The notes beneath the pieces were generated by a model. The model saw only the letters and a list, made by a program, of their open reading frames with translations, did not search any database and had not been told where the DNA came from. From Niveispirillum fermenti (GTDB lineage Bacteria > Pseudomonadota > Alphaproteobacteria > Azospirillales > Azospirillaceae), in the NCBI RefSeq assembly GCF_048066175.1, contig NZ_JBLTXA010000005.1:62001-126000 (forward strand): DNA of 64,000 nucleotides. The letters run 5' to 3'. Position 1 is the first letter of the stretch. The number at the start of each line of letters is the position of its first letter. Positions 7,996-16,773 of the stretch are shown here, in pieces. The translations under genes and the position numbers were made by a program.

Positions 7996-8874
7996 ATGGG
8001 TTCCTGGGACGGCATCGACAGTTTCATCGCCGTATGCGAGGCGGAGAGCTTCTCCGGCGCGGCGGCCCGGCTTGGGGTCTCCACCTCCCATGTCAGCCGA
8101 GAGGTCGCCCGGCTGGAGGACCGCCTGCAGGTGCGGCTGCTCTACCGCACGACGCGGCGGGTCAGTGTCACCGATGCCGGCCGCGCGTTCCTGGAACGCT
8201 GCCGGCGGCTGGTGGAGGAACGTGACGAGGCGTTCGCCGCCATCATTGAACGTGACGGGGCGGCACGCGGCCATCTGCGACTGACCTGCTCCATCGCCTA
8301 TGGGGAGCGGTTCATCGTGCCGCTGGTCAACCGGTTCCTGCGCGATCATCCGCAGCTCTCGGTCGCCATCGACCTGACGAACCGGCTGGTGGACCTGGTG
8401 GGCGAAGGCTTCGATCTGGCCGTGCGCACGGGGGCGAGCCTGGATGACAGCCGGTTGATCGCCGTGCGGCTGGCCACCCGGCGGCGCTACCTCTGCGCCG
8501 CTCCCGCCTATCTCCGGCGCCATGGCGTACCGTGCAGCCTGGAAGATCTGGCACATCATGCCTGCCTGACGGGCACGGCGGACCTCTGGCATTTCAGCGA
8601 GGGGGAGCGTCTGATCGATTTCCGCCCCGCCGGCCCCTGGCGCTGCAACAGCGGATTCGCCGTGCTGGATGCGGCGCGGCAGGGGCTGGGCATCTGCCAG
8701 CTGCCGGATTTCTATGTCGAGGCCGATATGAAGGCCGGCACGCTGGTCAGCCTGCTGGACACCGCCCGCCCCCCCGCGGAAGGCATCTGGGCCGTCTATC
8801 CGCACCGCCGCCACCTGTCGCCCAAGGTGGCGCTGCTGGTGGAATATCTGAAACTGCATGTGGGGCGGATATGA
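7996..8874 (+). CDS. LysR-family transcriptional regulator
   Basis: A 292-residue LysR regulator. The N-terminal winged helix runs from IDSFIAVCEAESFSGAAARLG through SHVSREVARLEDRLQVRLLYRTTRRVSVTDAG, the standard DNA-binding core. A periplasmic-binding-like effector domain follows from about residue 90. The WDGIDSFIAV opening and the YRTTRRVSVTDAG end place it in the large CrgA/YhaJ-like group. It is divergent from adhC-fghA, with 157 bp between starts, so control of formaldehyde oxidation is the simplest guess. The effector cannot be deduced. Confidence 0.88.
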   Translation: MGSWDGIDSFIAVCEAESFSGAAARLGVSTSHVSREVARLEDRLQVRLLYRTTRRVSVTDAGRAFLERCRRLVEERDEAFAAIIERDGAARGHLRLTCSIAYGERFIVPLVNRFLRDHPQLSVAIDLTNRLVDLVGEGFDLAVRTGASLDDSRLIAVRLATRRRYLCAAPAYLRRHGVPCSLEDLAHHACLTGTADLWHFSEGERLIDFRPAGPWRCNSGFAVLDAARQGLGICQLPDFYVEADMKAGTLVSLLDTARPPAEGIWAVYPHRRHLSPKVALLVEYLKLHVGRI

Positions 8875-9046
8875 GGGCGGATTGCCCGTCGCCCCTCCGG
8901 TCCGAAAGGGAGTTTCCATGCGGATACCCCTTTGCGGTGGAATATTAGAACTATCGGATGAATTGACCTGAATTGTCAGTGGCCTGAAATTCCGTCATCC
9001 TTCTCCATCCGGCCTGCTTCCTGGCCTCCGACTGGAAATCGATCTC

Positions 9047-10636
9047 TTGAATATTGCACCCTCTGGACAGTTCGCAGAGAATAGGGCTGGAGAACGCCAT
9101 CTCCAGCTTTTGATCGAGTGTGTCACCGACTATGCCATTTACATGCTGGACCCGACCGGGATCGTCAGCAGTTGGAATGCCGGGGCCCAGCGTTTCAAGG
9201 GATATCAGGCGGCAGAGATCATCGGCCAGCATTTCTCCCGGTTCTTCACGCCGGAGGACCGGGAAGCCGGCATGCCGCAGCATGTCCTGGCCACCGCCCT
9301 GCGCGACGGGCGGTTCGAGGCGGAAGGCTGGCGCGTGCGCAAGGATGGCCGGCGTTTCTGGGCCAGCGTCGTTGTGGACCCCATCCGTGACGATGATGGC
9401 AGTCTGGTCGGCTTTGCCAAGATCACGCGCGATATCACGGAAAAACGGGAAACCCAACTGGCACTGGAAGAAGCGCGCGACGCCCTGTTCCAGGCGCAGA
9501 AGCTGGAAACCATCGGCAAGCTGACGGGCAGTGTGGCCCATGATTTCAACAATCTGCTCCAGGCCATCGGCAGCAGCCTGGAAATGATCGGCCAGCGTGC
9601 AGGCTCGCACCAGACGGATATCCACCGCCATCTGGGCGTCGCCCGATCGGCGCTGGAAACGGCCGGGGCCGTGACGCAGCGCCTGCTGGCCTTCGCCCGG
9701 CGTCAGCCCCTGCGGCCGGAACCGACCGACATGGCGCGGCTGGTATATGGGATGGCCGAACTGGTCCGCCGTTCCGTGGGGGAGATGGTGCGCGTTGAAC
9801 TGTCCCTGGCCGATACCGGATGGATCTGTCAGGTCGACCCGCACCAGTTGGAAAGCGGCATCCTCAACCTGGCGCTGAATGCGCGCGATGCCATGCCGGG
9901 CGGCGGCACGCTGACCATCGCCACGGCCAATGTCACCCTGCCCCGCCGCATGCTGCCCGGACAGACCATCGAGGCCGGGGATTACCTGATGCTGTCCGTG
10001 TCCGACACCGGCATCGGCATGTCGGCAGACGTGCTGTCCCGCGCCGTGGAGCCCTTCTTCACGACCAAGCCCATGGGTCAGGGGACAGGCCTGGGCCTGA
10101 GCCAGCTTTACGGCTTCATCCACCAGTCGGGCGGCTTTCTGGAAATGGAAAGCCGCGAGGGGGAGGGCACGACCATCAAGCTTTATCTGCCGCGCCTGGC
10201 AGGGGGAATGCACCATGCCGCTCCGGGCGACGAAGTGGTGACACAGGCCCCGCCGCCCCCGCCACCGGTTCCGCAGGAACGGCCCAGCATCCTGCTGGTG
10301 GAAGATGAGGTGCTGATCCGCCTCGTCCTGGCCGAGGCGCTGACGGAACAGGGCTATCACGTGCATCAGGCCGGCAATGGCGAGGAGGCGCTGCCCATCA
10401 TCTCTTCCGGCACGCCCATCGATGCCATGATCACCGATGTGGGCCTGCCCGGCATGAATGGCAGGCTGCTGGCGCAACTGGCCCATGCCCGCCGGCCGCG
10501 GATCAAGATCCTGTTCCTGACCGGCTATATCGACCGGGCCGACAGCGAGGCGTTACCCCCCGGCAGCGCCCTGCTGTGCAAGCCGGTGTCCATGGTCACC
10601 CTGCTGGCCCGGCTGCGTGCCGTCCTGTCCGGCTGA
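9047..10636 (+). CDS. PAS hybrid sensor histidine kinase with C-terminal receiver
   Basis: A 529-residue soluble kinase. A PAS/PAC domain occupies about residues 18-135 (YAIYMLDPTGIVSSWNAGAQRFKGY; WRVRKDGRRFWASVVVDPI). A HisKA-like helix pair carries His165 in GSVAHDFNNLL, and HATPase motifs follow (N box near 278, DTGIGM at 320, GTGLGLSQ at 346). After a proline run near 402 there is a receiver with acidic pair VEDE and phosphoacceptor Asp464. The HDFNN form is typical of HWE-adjacent NtrB-like hybrid kinases. The PAS resembles light/redox PAS folds, but I see no LOV NCRFL motif. Start is TTG at 9047; no closer ATG keeps the PAS domain intact. Confidence 0.85.
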   Translation: MNIAPSGQFAENRAGERHLQLLIECVTDYAIYMLDPTGIVSSWNAGAQRFKGYQAAEIIGQHFSRFFTPEDREAGMPQHVLATALRDGRFEAEGWRVRKDGRRFWASVVVDPIRDDDGSLVGFAKITRDITEKRETQLALEEARDALFQAQKLETIGKLTGSVAHDFNNLLQAIGSSLEMIGQRAGSHQTDIHRHLGVARSALETAGAVTQRLLAFARRQPLRPEPTDMARLVYGMAELVRRSVGEMVRVELSLADTGWICQVDPHQLESGILNLALNARDAMPGGGTLTIATANVTLPRRMLPGQTIEAGDYLMLSVSDTGIGMSADVLSRAVEPFFTTKPMGQGTGLGLSQLYGFIHQSGGFLEMESREGEGTTIKLYLPRLAGGMHHAAPGDEVVTQAPPPPPPVPQERPSILLVEDEVLIRLVLAEALTEQGYHVHQAGNGEEALPIISSGTPIDAMITDVGLPGMNGRLLAQLAHARRPRIKILFLTGYIDRADSEALPPGSALLCKPVSMVTLLARLRAVLSG

Positions 10637-10774
10637 ACGCCGCTGGCGGTTTGTTCGAATATCCGTCGGATCGCCGTCAAATTGCCTGCATATCGACAGA
10701 TCGCCGCCTTCCGACCGGCCGCCGCCCCCGTCACCATTCCCTTCAAATCCATCCAAGGGAACGAACGGGGACAC

Positions 10775-11848
10775 ATGATGAAGAACATCCTGTTGCTGGG
10801 CGCCGGCAAGATCGGCATCGCCATCACCCTGCTGCTGCGGCGCACGGGCGAGTACAAGGTGACCGTGGCCGACCATAGCGCCGCCGCCCTGAAGCGCTTC
10901 TCGGATATCGGCGTCGATACGCTGGAACTGGATATCAATGACGGCCCGGCCCTGCGCCGCGCCATGGAAGGCCAGTATGCGGTGCTGAACGCCCTGCCCT
11001 TCCACACCACGGCGACGGTCGCCTATGGCGCCTATGATGCCAGCATCCATTATTTCGACCTGACCGAGGATGTGGCCAGCACCCGCGTGGTGAAGGAAGT
11101 GGCCGCCAAGGCCAATTCCGCCTTCGTGCCGCAATGCGGCCTGGCCCCCGGCTTCGTTTCCATCGCCGCCCACGGTCTGGCAGCGGGATTTGACAGCCTG
11201 CGCGACGTGCAACTGCGCGTCGGCGCCCTGCCCCGCTATCCGACCAACGCGCTGAAATACAACCTCACCTGGTCGACCGACGGGCTGATCAACGAGTATC
11301 TGAACCCGTGCGAGGCGGTGCAGGATGGCAAGAATGTCGAGTTGCCGCCGCTGGAGGACCTGGAGGAATTCGCGCTGGAAGGCATCACCTACGAGGCGTT
11401 CAACACCTCGGGCGGCCTGGGTTCCCTGACCGAGACGCTGGCCGGCCGGGTGGAGAACCTGACCTACAAGTCCGTGCGCTATCCCGGCCATTGCGCCATC
11501 ATCAAGCTGCTGGTCGAAGACCTGCGGCTGGCGCGCCGCCGCGACCTACTGAAGGAGGTGCTGGAGGAAGCGCTGCCCATCACCATGCAGGACGTGGTGC
11601 TGGTCTTCTGTACCGTGTCGGGCAAGCGCCATGGCCGCCTGGAACAGGAAAGCATCGTCCGCCACATCCATGGCGAGGAGGTGGAAGGCCAGTTCCTGTC
11701 GGCCATCCAGATGAGCACGGCCGCCGGCATCTGCGCCATGCTGGACCTGCACGCCGCCGGCCACCTGCCGGCCAAGGGCTTCGTCCGCCAGGAACAGATG
11801 CCGCTGGACCTGTTCCTTTCCAACCGCTTCGGGAAGGTCTATGCGTGA
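10775..11848 (+). CDS. Saccharopine dehydrogenase family protein (lysine 6-dehydrogenase or saccharopine reductase type)
   Basis: A 357-residue NAD(P)-dependent enzyme with a Rossmann N-terminus (ILLLGAGKIGIAITLLL, residues 5-21) and the saccharopine-dehydrogenase C-terminal alpha/beta domain (FVPQCGLAPGFVSIAAHGLA near 126; NTSGGLGSLTETL near 210). In this family the reaction is oxidation at the lysine epsilon-carbon, giving aminoadipate semialdehyde directly or through saccharopine. The next gene is an ALDH7-type aminoadipate-semialdehyde dehydrogenase, followed by an Lrp regulator, which supports a lysine role. Which of the two chemistries it performs cannot be read from sequence alone. ATG 10775 or 10778. 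Confidence 0.8.
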   Translation: MMKNILLLGAGKIGIAITLLLRRTGEYKVTVADHSAAALKRFSDIGVDTLELDINDGPALRRAMEGQYAVLNALPFHTTATVAYGAYDASIHYFDLTEDVASTRVVKEVAAKANSAFVPQCGLAPGFVSIAAHGLAAGFDSLRDVQLRVGALPRYPTNALKYNLTWSTDGLINEYLNPCEAVQDGKNVELPPLEDLEEFALEGITYEAFNTSGGLGSLTETLAGRVENLTYKSVRYPGHCAIIKLLVEDLRLARRRDLLKEVLEEALPITMQDVVLVFCTVSGKRHGRLEQESIVRHIHGEEVEGQFLSAIQMSTAAGICAMLDLHAAGHLPAKGFVRQEQMPLDLFLSNRFGKVYA

Positions 11849-11877
11849 GGTTCGGGGGCTGTTTCCTGCCTCTTTAC

Positions 11878-11971
11878 CGTCCTTCCCGCGCAGGCGGGGA
11901 TCCAGCGTGAGGATGACGGTAGAGAAAGCTGGAACGAAGTGCCCCGGCGTCTCACAAAGGCGGGAATACCC
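11878..11971. repeat. REP-like palindromes upstream of the ALDH7 gene
   Basis: TCCCGCGCAGGCGGGGA (11884-11900) forms a CCCGC/GCGGG hairpin and is followed by ATCCAGCG and GGATGACGG. A second partial copy, AAAGGCGGGAATACCC, follows near 11955. The wording (CCCGCG.AGGCGGGGATCCAG) is that of the REP-type palindromes scattered in many proteobacteria. They lie in the gap between two genes that otherwise look co-transcribed. Confidence 0.6.
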
Positions 11972-12023
11972 TTCCCGCACAACAAGAACCACCCAGCCGA
12001 TCCAGATACCGGAGTCCTGCCCC

Positions 12024-13526
12024 ATGTCCGATACCGCCGCCCTCCTTTCCCGCCTGGGCATCGCGCATCTCGTCGCGGACGGCGACATCGTTTCCCGCTC
12101 CCCCATCGACGGGTCCCGCCTGGGTGCGGTGAAGGCCCATTCGCCTGCACAGGTGGATGCCGCCCTGGCCCGGTCGGCCGATGCCTTCAAGGCATGGCGC
12201 ACCGTGCCGGCACCGCGCCGGGGTGAACTGGTCCGCCTGCTGGGGGAGGTGCTGCGCGAGCATAAGGCCGACCTGGGGGCCCTGGTCACGCTGGAAGCCG
12301 GCAAGATCGTCCAGGAAGGCCTGGGCGAGGTGCAGGAAATGATCGACATCTGCGACTTCGCCGTCGGCCTGTCGCGCCAGTTGCATGGCCTGACCATCGC
12401 ATCGGAACGCCCGCGGCACCGCATGGTGGAGACATGGCAGCCGCTGGGGCCGGTGGCCATCATCACGGCCTTCAACTTCCCCGTCGCCGTCTGGGCCTGG
12501 AACGCAGCACTGGCGCTGGTCTGCGGCGACCCCGTCATCTGGAAGCCGTCGGAAAAGACACCGCTGACGGCGCTTGCCACCCATGCCCTGTTGGAAAAGG
12601 CCCTGGCCCGGTTCGGCGACGCGCCGGAAGGCCTGGCTCAGCTTCTGTTCGGGCTGCGCGACGTGGGGGAACGCATCGCCGCCGACGGCCGTGTGCCGCT
12701 GGTCAGCGCCACGGGCTCCACCCGCATGGGCCGGGAACTGGCACCGGTCGTCGCCGGGCGGTTCGGCCGGTCCATCCTGGAACTGGGCGGCAACAATGCC
12801 ATGATCGTGACGCCGTCGGCCGACCTGAAGCTGGCCGTGCGCGCCATTCTGTTCGCTGCCGTCGGCACGGCGGGCCAGCGCTGCACCACCCTGCGCCGCC
12901 TGATCGTCCATGCCGACTGCTATGACAAGGTGGTGTCGGCGGTGAAGAATGCGTTCGCCGCCATCCGGCCGGCCGACCCGCGCGAAGCCGGCACCCTGAT
13001 GGGGCCGCTGATCGACAAGGCGGCGTTCGACGCCGTTTCGCGCGCGCTGGATACGGCGCAGAATCAGGGCGGCACCGTCCATGGCGGCGGCCGGGCCCTG
13101 GCCGACCGTTTCCCCGATGCCTGGTATGCCTATCCTGCCCTGGTGGAGATGCCGGCCCAGACGGAGATCGTCCGCCACGAAACCTTCGGCCCCATCCTCT
13201 ATGTCCTGCGCTATGAGAGCTTCGAGGACGCGGTGGCGATGCAGAACGACGTGCCGCAGGGCCTGTCCTCCAGCATCATCACCCGCGACCTGCTGGAAGC
13301 GGAGCGCTTCCTGGCGCCCAACGGCAGCGATTGCGGCATCGCCAATGTCAATATGGGGCCCAGCGGGGCGGAAATCGGCGGCGCCTTCGGTGGCGAGAAG
13401 GAAACGGGCGGCGGGCGCGAGAGCGGATCGGATAGCTGGAAGCAGTATATGCGCCGCCAGACCTCCGCCATCAATTACGGCACCTCCCTGCCGCTGGCCC
13501 AGGGGATCGAGTTCCCCGAACTGTGA
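12024..13526 (+). CDS. amaB: L-2-aminoadipate semialdehyde dehydrogenase (ALDH7 family)
   Basis: A 500-residue aldehyde dehydrogenase of the ALDH7 (antiquitin/AmaB) group, which oxidises L-2-aminoadipate semialdehyde (in equilibrium with piperideine-6-carboxylate) to 2-aminoadipate in lysine and pipecolate breakdown. It has AFNFPVAVWAWNAALALVCGD near 152, LELGGNNAMIV near 252 and catalytic Cys287 in GTAGQRCTT. The GGNNA and GQRCTTLRRL forms, with IANVNMGPSGAEIGGAFGGEKETGGGRESGSDSWK near the end, are specific for ALDH7. It follows the saccharopine-dehydrogenase-like gene after 175 bp containing REP-like palindromes. Confidence 0.88.
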   Translation: MSDTAALLSRLGIAHLVADGDIVSRSPIDGSRLGAVKAHSPAQVDAALARSADAFKAWRTVPAPRRGELVRLLGEVLREHKADLGALVTLEAGKIVQEGLGEVQEMIDICDFAVGLSRQLHGLTIASERPRHRMVETWQPLGPVAIITAFNFPVAVWAWNAALALVCGDPVIWKPSEKTPLTALATHALLEKALARFGDAPEGLAQLLFGLRDVGERIAADGRVPLVSATGSTRMGRELAPVVAGRFGRSILELGGNNAMIVTPSADLKLAVRAILFAAVGTAGQRCTTLRRLIVHADCYDKVVSAVKNAFAAIRPADPREAGTLMGPLIDKAAFDAVSRALDTAQNQGGTVHGGGRALADRFPDAWYAYPALVEMPAQTEIVRHETFGPILYVLRYESFEDAVAMQNDVPQGLSSSIITRDLLEAERFLAPNGSDCGIANVNMGPSGAEIGGAFGGEKETGGGRESGSDSWKQYMRRQTSAINYGTSLPLAQGIEFPEL

Positions 13527-13533
13527 TGCATGT

Positions 13534-13576
13534 GGGGATCAGGGCGGGGGCGTCGCGCCCGTCCTGATCCCCCGTC
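13534..13576 (+). terminator. Hairpin terminator after the ALDH7 gene
   Basis: GGGGATCAGGGCGGG pairs with CCCGTCCTGATCCCC (14 of 15 Watson-Crick, one G-U) a few bases after the stop. CGTCTT follows, a weak T-tract. Confidence 0.7.
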
Positions 13577-13617
13577 TTCACAGATTCTGTTTCACTGCCG
13601 TTTCCAGCCTTACCACA

Positions 13618-13645
13618 CTCATCCCGGCGAAGGCCGGTATGACGG
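13618..13645. repeat. REP-like palindrome upstream of the Lrp regulator gene
   Basis: CATCCCGGCGAAGGCCGGTA followed by TGACGG forms a CCGGC/GCCGG hairpin around GAAG and matches the common proteobacterial REP consensus. It is related in wording to the copies at 11.9 kb on the other side of the ALDH7 gene. Confidence 0.6.
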
Positions 13646-13731
13646 TTGGTGAGAACAGGAAACGCTGGTGATACGACCCGCGCGATTTGATAACGAGACC
13701 TGATAAGACACCCCCAGCCAGGACCCCGCCC

Positions 13732-14175
13732 ATGGATGCCGCCGACGCCCAGCAGGATGCCATCGATACGGCGCTGCTTTCCCTGCTGAAGGCAAATGCG
13801 CGCGAACCGGCGGCCTCGCTGGCCCGCAAGCTGGGGCTGGCAAGGTCGTCGGTCCAGGCGCGCATCGCCCGGCTGGAACGGCTGGGCATCATCCAGGGCT
13901 ATACCCTGCGTCAGGACCCCGGCAGCAGCCGGACGATCCGGGCCTATGTGCTGCTGTCCACCAACCCCAAGATGCTGGCCCGCATCGTGTCAGAGGTGAA
14001 GCGCATCGCAGAGGTGGAAAGCCTGTCGGCCATCAGCGGCACCTATGACATGATGGCCGTGGTCGCGGCGCAGTCGGTGCAGGAGATCGACCGGGTGCTG
14101 GACCAGCTCGGCCAGCTTGCGGGCGTGGAACGCACCATGTCCTCCCTGGTGCTGTCCGACAAGTTCCGCCGCTGA
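13732..14175 (+). CDS. Lrp/AsnC-family transcriptional regulator
   Basis: A 147-residue Lrp-type regulator. The N-terminal helix-turn-helix (IDTALLSLLKANAREPAASLARKLGLARSSVQARIARLERLGIIQGYTL) is followed by the RAM/ACT-like ligand domain with AYVLLSTNP and ISGTYDMMAVV. These proteins sense amino acids and usually govern a neighbouring amino-acid gene. Here the neighbours are the lysine-type dehydrogenases upstream on the same strand, so lysine or aminoadipate is a reasonable effector guess. Start at 13732; the frame extends 15 codons upstream, but the family begins near this Met. Confidence 0.9.
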   Translation: MDAADAQQDAIDTALLSLLKANAREPAASLARKLGLARSSVQARIARLERLGIIQGYTLRQDPGSSRTIRAYVLLSTNPKMLARIVSEVKRIAEVESLSAISGTYDMMAVVAAQSVQEIDRVLDQLGQLAGVERTMSSLVLSDKFRR

Positions 14176-14195
14176 CAGGTGCCGGTCCCCCCCTA

Positions 14196-14615
14196 TCACA
14201 CGATCACCGTGTCGACCGTGATATTGCCCTTCGTGGCGTGGCTGTAGGGGCAGACCTTGTGGGCACGGGCCGTCAGGTCCTCCGCCGCGGCCCGATCCAG
14301 GCCCGGCAGGCTGACATTCAGCGTGACGGTCAGACCGAACCCCTCGCCATCATCCCGCGGACCGATGCCGACATTGCTGGTCACGGAGACGGTGGCCGGC
14401 ACGGCGATCTTGTCGCGGCCACCCACGAATTTCAGCGCGCCGATGAAACAGGCGGCATAGCCGGCGGCGAAAAGCTGCTCGGGATTGGTGGCGCCACCGG
14501 CCCCGCCCAGCGCCTTGGGCGCCGCCAGCGCCACATCCAGCAGCCCGTCATCGGAGACGGCCCGGCCGTCGCGCCCACCGGTGGCCGTGGCCGTCGCGGT
14601 ATAGAGAACCTTCAT
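14196..14615 (-). CDS. ohr: Organic hydroperoxide resistance protein (OsmC/Ohr)
   Basis: A 139-residue thiol peroxidase that reduces organic hydroperoxides. Peroxidatic Cys56 (AAGYAACFIGAL) and resolving Cys122 (KVCPYSHATKGN) are both present at the Ohr positions. The N-terminal VLYTATATATGGRDGRA is typical of Ohr rather than OsmC. AGGAG lies eight bases before the ATG at 14615, which I prefer to the one two codons upstream. There is no ohrR gene in the window, yet two related dyads lie upstream. It is convergent with the Lrp gene. Confidence 0.92.
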   Translation of the reverse strand: MKVLYTATATATGGRDGRAVSDDGLLDVALAAPKALGGAGGATNPEQLFAAGYAACFIGALKFVGGRDKIAVPATVSVTSNVGIGPRDDGEGFGLTVTLNVSLPGLDRAAAEDLTARAHKVCPYSHATKGNITVDTVIV

Positions 14616-14691
14616 GATCATCACTCCTCTTCGCAAGGGGGCGCCCCGGGCCCGGCGGGCCATTGGAGGGTGCCGTTGTCGTGAGGAGAAC

Positions 14692-14750
14692 ATCGCACAC
14701 GATCTAATCGTTCGCAACATATTATATCGCGCACGATTTGATCGCTTGAT
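14692..14750. promoter_or_regulatory. Two direct-repeat dyads upstream of ohr (OhrR/MarR-type operator)
   Basis: Two 25-bp copies (14692-14716 and 14726-14750) agree at about 18 positions and start 34 bp apart. Each holds its own dyad: ACGATCTAATCGT in the first, CGATTTGATCG in the second. They lie 77-135 bp upstream of the ohr start. Tandem dyads upstream of ohr are usually OhrR sites; the identity of the binding protein is inferred. Confidence 0.6.
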
Positions 14751-14957
14751 ATGCATTATCGGCGTTTGACAGGATCAGGGGCTGGGGTGGACGGCCGCGG
14801 GGAAAGCAGGCCGGGTTGAAGGCGGCCTGTGAGACACCCTTCCCGGCGGCCGTCCGATGGTCATGCCGATGGGGGCACGACCATCGGGCCTTCCGGCCGG
14901 CCTTCCGTCAGTGGAAGGGCCTGACGCCGGCCCTTGCGGGATGGGGGGTCGCCTGGA

Positions 14958-15410
14958 TCACAGCCGTTCAGCCGTTCCGTCGACCACGCCGCCGGGTCCC
15001 CTCTGCGGACGCCGGAACGGGTGGCCGGCATCCAGGTGGCCGGACAGCAGCTTCACATTGCGGTCATTGGCCCGGAAGAACATGTCGCCCAGCCAGCCGA
15101 CGACGGGTACGGCGCTGATGGCGGCATCGATCAGCACATTGCCGGCCATGCGGGCACACAGGCCCCGCGTGGCCCCCAGCCGCGCAGCCTCCAGGATCAG
15201 CCAGGTCGAAAGACCCGTGGTGGTGACCAGGCCCACGCCGGGGATCAGGTTCAGGGGCGCATCCAGCCCCACGCGCCAGCCTAGCACGGGCAGGCGCACT
15301 ACACTGTCAAGCAGCCGTGCCGTGCGCTCCAGCCGGCGGCGCAGGCGCCAATGCTGGTCCCTGTAGGCCTGCCAGGCGGGATCGGTCCATACCGATAAAT
15401 CTTCGCCCAT
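14958..15410 (-). CDS. DUF4112 family membrane-associated protein
   Basis: A 150-residue protein with the DUF4112 core: LERTARLLDSVVRLPVLGWRVGLDAPLNLIPGVGLVTTTGL, then a second hydrophobic stretch ending ISAVPVVGWLGDMFFRANDRN. Two hairpin-like hydrophobic segments (about residues 55-75 and 90-112) suggest membrane association. The function of the family is unknown. It is divergent from arsC. Start ATG at 15410. Confidence 0.8.
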   Translation of the reverse strand: MGEDLSVWTDPAWQAYRDQHWRLRRRLERTARLLDSVVRLPVLGWRVGLDAPLNLIPGVGLVTTTGLSTWLILEAARLGATRGLCARMAGNVLIDAAISAVPVVGWLGDMFFRANDRNVKLLSGHLDAGHPFRRPQRGPGGVVDGTAERL

Positions 15411-15633
15411 GACGGCCCCTTCATGACCAGCCCGGATGCCGACGCGCCGGCATAGCGGGCCAAAAGACGCAATGTCGGGGCATCTGGGATGCCCACCCCT
15501 TCCGGTCAAGGGCCGGCGGACCGGCATCCGCCCCTTTTTCAGGCATTCCCCCGCAGCACTTCTGTTGCGCCGCCGGCTCTGGCATTCATGCGAGGGTATA
15601 AGGAAACACATCCTCCGGCAGCAGGAAGCCCCC

Positions 15634-15999
15634 ATGACCAAGGTCACGATCTATCACAATCCGGCCTGCGGCACGTCGCGCACCACGCTGGCCATGATCC
15701 GCAACAGCGGGGTGGAGCCGACGATCATCGAATATCTGAAGACGCCGCCCGACCGCGCTACCCTGGTCCGGCTGATCGCCGCGGCCGGTCTGACCATGCG
15801 CGAGGCGATCCGCCAGAAACAATCCATATATGGCGAACTGGGGCTGGATGATCCGGCGGTTTCCGATGAGGCGCTGATCGACGCCATGCTGGCCCATCCC
15901 GTCCTGATCAACCGCCCCATCGTGGAAACACCGCTGGGCGTGCGCCTGTGCCGGCCGGCCGACAGGCTGGTGGAAATCCTGCCCGCCGCCGGGGCCTGA
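15634..15999 (+). CDS. arsC: Arsenate reductase (glutaredoxin type, ArsC)
   Basis: A 121-residue thioredoxin-fold protein that reduces arsenate with glutaredoxin and glutathione. It has NPACGTSR with catalytic Cys12, the EYLKTPP segment near 39 and HPVLINRPIVETPLGVRLCRP near 89 with the conserved arginines. ArsC members are 115-140 residues long. There is no arsB, acr3 or ArsR-type arsenic operon beside it, so it may be a stand-alone copy or a YffB/Spx-like relative, although the motif set is that of ArsC itself. Confidence 0.9.
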   Translation: MTKVTIYHNPACGTSRTTLAMIRNSGVEPTIIEYLKTPPDRATLVRLIAAAGLTMREAIRQKQSIYGELGLDDPAVSDEALIDAMLAHPVLINRPIVETPLGVRLCRPADRLVEILPAAGA

Positions 16000-16101
16000 C
16001 CGGCAAACCGGCGTCCCTTGCCCCCTCCCCCTGAACCCGCTGGCATTTCAGACCGGCCGCAGGCACCCTTGCGCGCTTGTCCAACAAGGTGGGGGGGCGC
16101 C

Positions 16102-16773
16102 ATGTGGGTGCTGCTGGGCGTCGGCGTCGTGGTTCTGGGGTTCATCCTGCGGCTCAACCCCCTGCTGGTGATTGCGGCGGCGGCCATCGTCACGGGGCTG
16201 ACGGCGGGCATGGACCCGGTCAGCCTCATATCGGCCCTGGGCCGGGCTTTCAATGACAACCGCTATGTCAGCCTGGTCTGGATCGTGCTGCCCGTGATCG
16301 GGCTGCTGGAACGGGAAGGCCTGCAGGAACTGGCGCGCGGCCTGATCACACGGGTGAAGGGTGCCACGCCGGGCCGGCTGCTGCTGGGCTATTTCATGGC
16401 CCGGCAGGCGCTGGCGGCCGTGGGCCTGACCTCCGTCGGCGGGCATCCGCAAACGGTCCGCCCCCTGCTGGCCCCCATGGCGGAGGCGGCGACGGAGGCA
16501 CGGCGCGGCCCGCTGGACGCCGACACCCGCCATCTGATCCGCGCCCACAGCGCGGCGGCTGACAATATCGCACTGTTCTTCGGCGAGGATATCTTCCTGG
16601 CCATCGCTTCCATCCTGCTGATCAAGGGCTTTCTCGAACAGAACGGCGTGATGGTCGAACCTTTGCAGCTTTCGCTCTGGGCCATCCCGACGGCCATCGC
16701 GGCGCTGGGTGTGCATGCCGTGCGGCTGCGCATGCTGGACCGGCGCCTGGGTGTGGCAGGGATCCGCGCATGA
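16102..16773 (+). CDS. DUF969 family membrane protein
   Basis: A 223-residue integral membrane protein of the DUF969 family. Hydrophobic helices at the start (LLGVGVVVLGFILRLNPLLVIAAAAIVTGL) are followed by RYVSLVWIVLPVIGLLEREGL, and SAAADNIALFFGEDIF lies near residue 153, all conserved in this family. It overlaps the DUF979 gene by 4 bp (ATGA). DUF969 and DUF979 occur as a pair and probably make one transporter complex, thought to be of the ion-transporter/permease type. The substrate is unknown. The only in-frame start with a preceding G-rich site is 16102. Confidence 0.85.
   Translation: MWVLLGVGVVVLGFILRLNPLLVIAAAAIVTGLTAGMDPVSLISALGRAFNDNRYVSLVWIVLPVIGLLEREGLQELARGLITRVKGATPGRLLLGYFMARQALAAVGLTSVGGHPQTVRPLLAPMAEAATEARRGPLDADTRHLIRAHSAAADNIALFFGEDIFLAIASILLIKGFLEQNGVMVEPLQLSLWAIPTAIAALGVHAVRLRMLDRRLGVAGIRA

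Noticed and set aside
10201..10290. Proline run in the hybrid kinase read as a possible frameshift or repeat insertion
   Set aside because: It is a normal flexible linker between the kinase core and the receiver, and the frame is intact.
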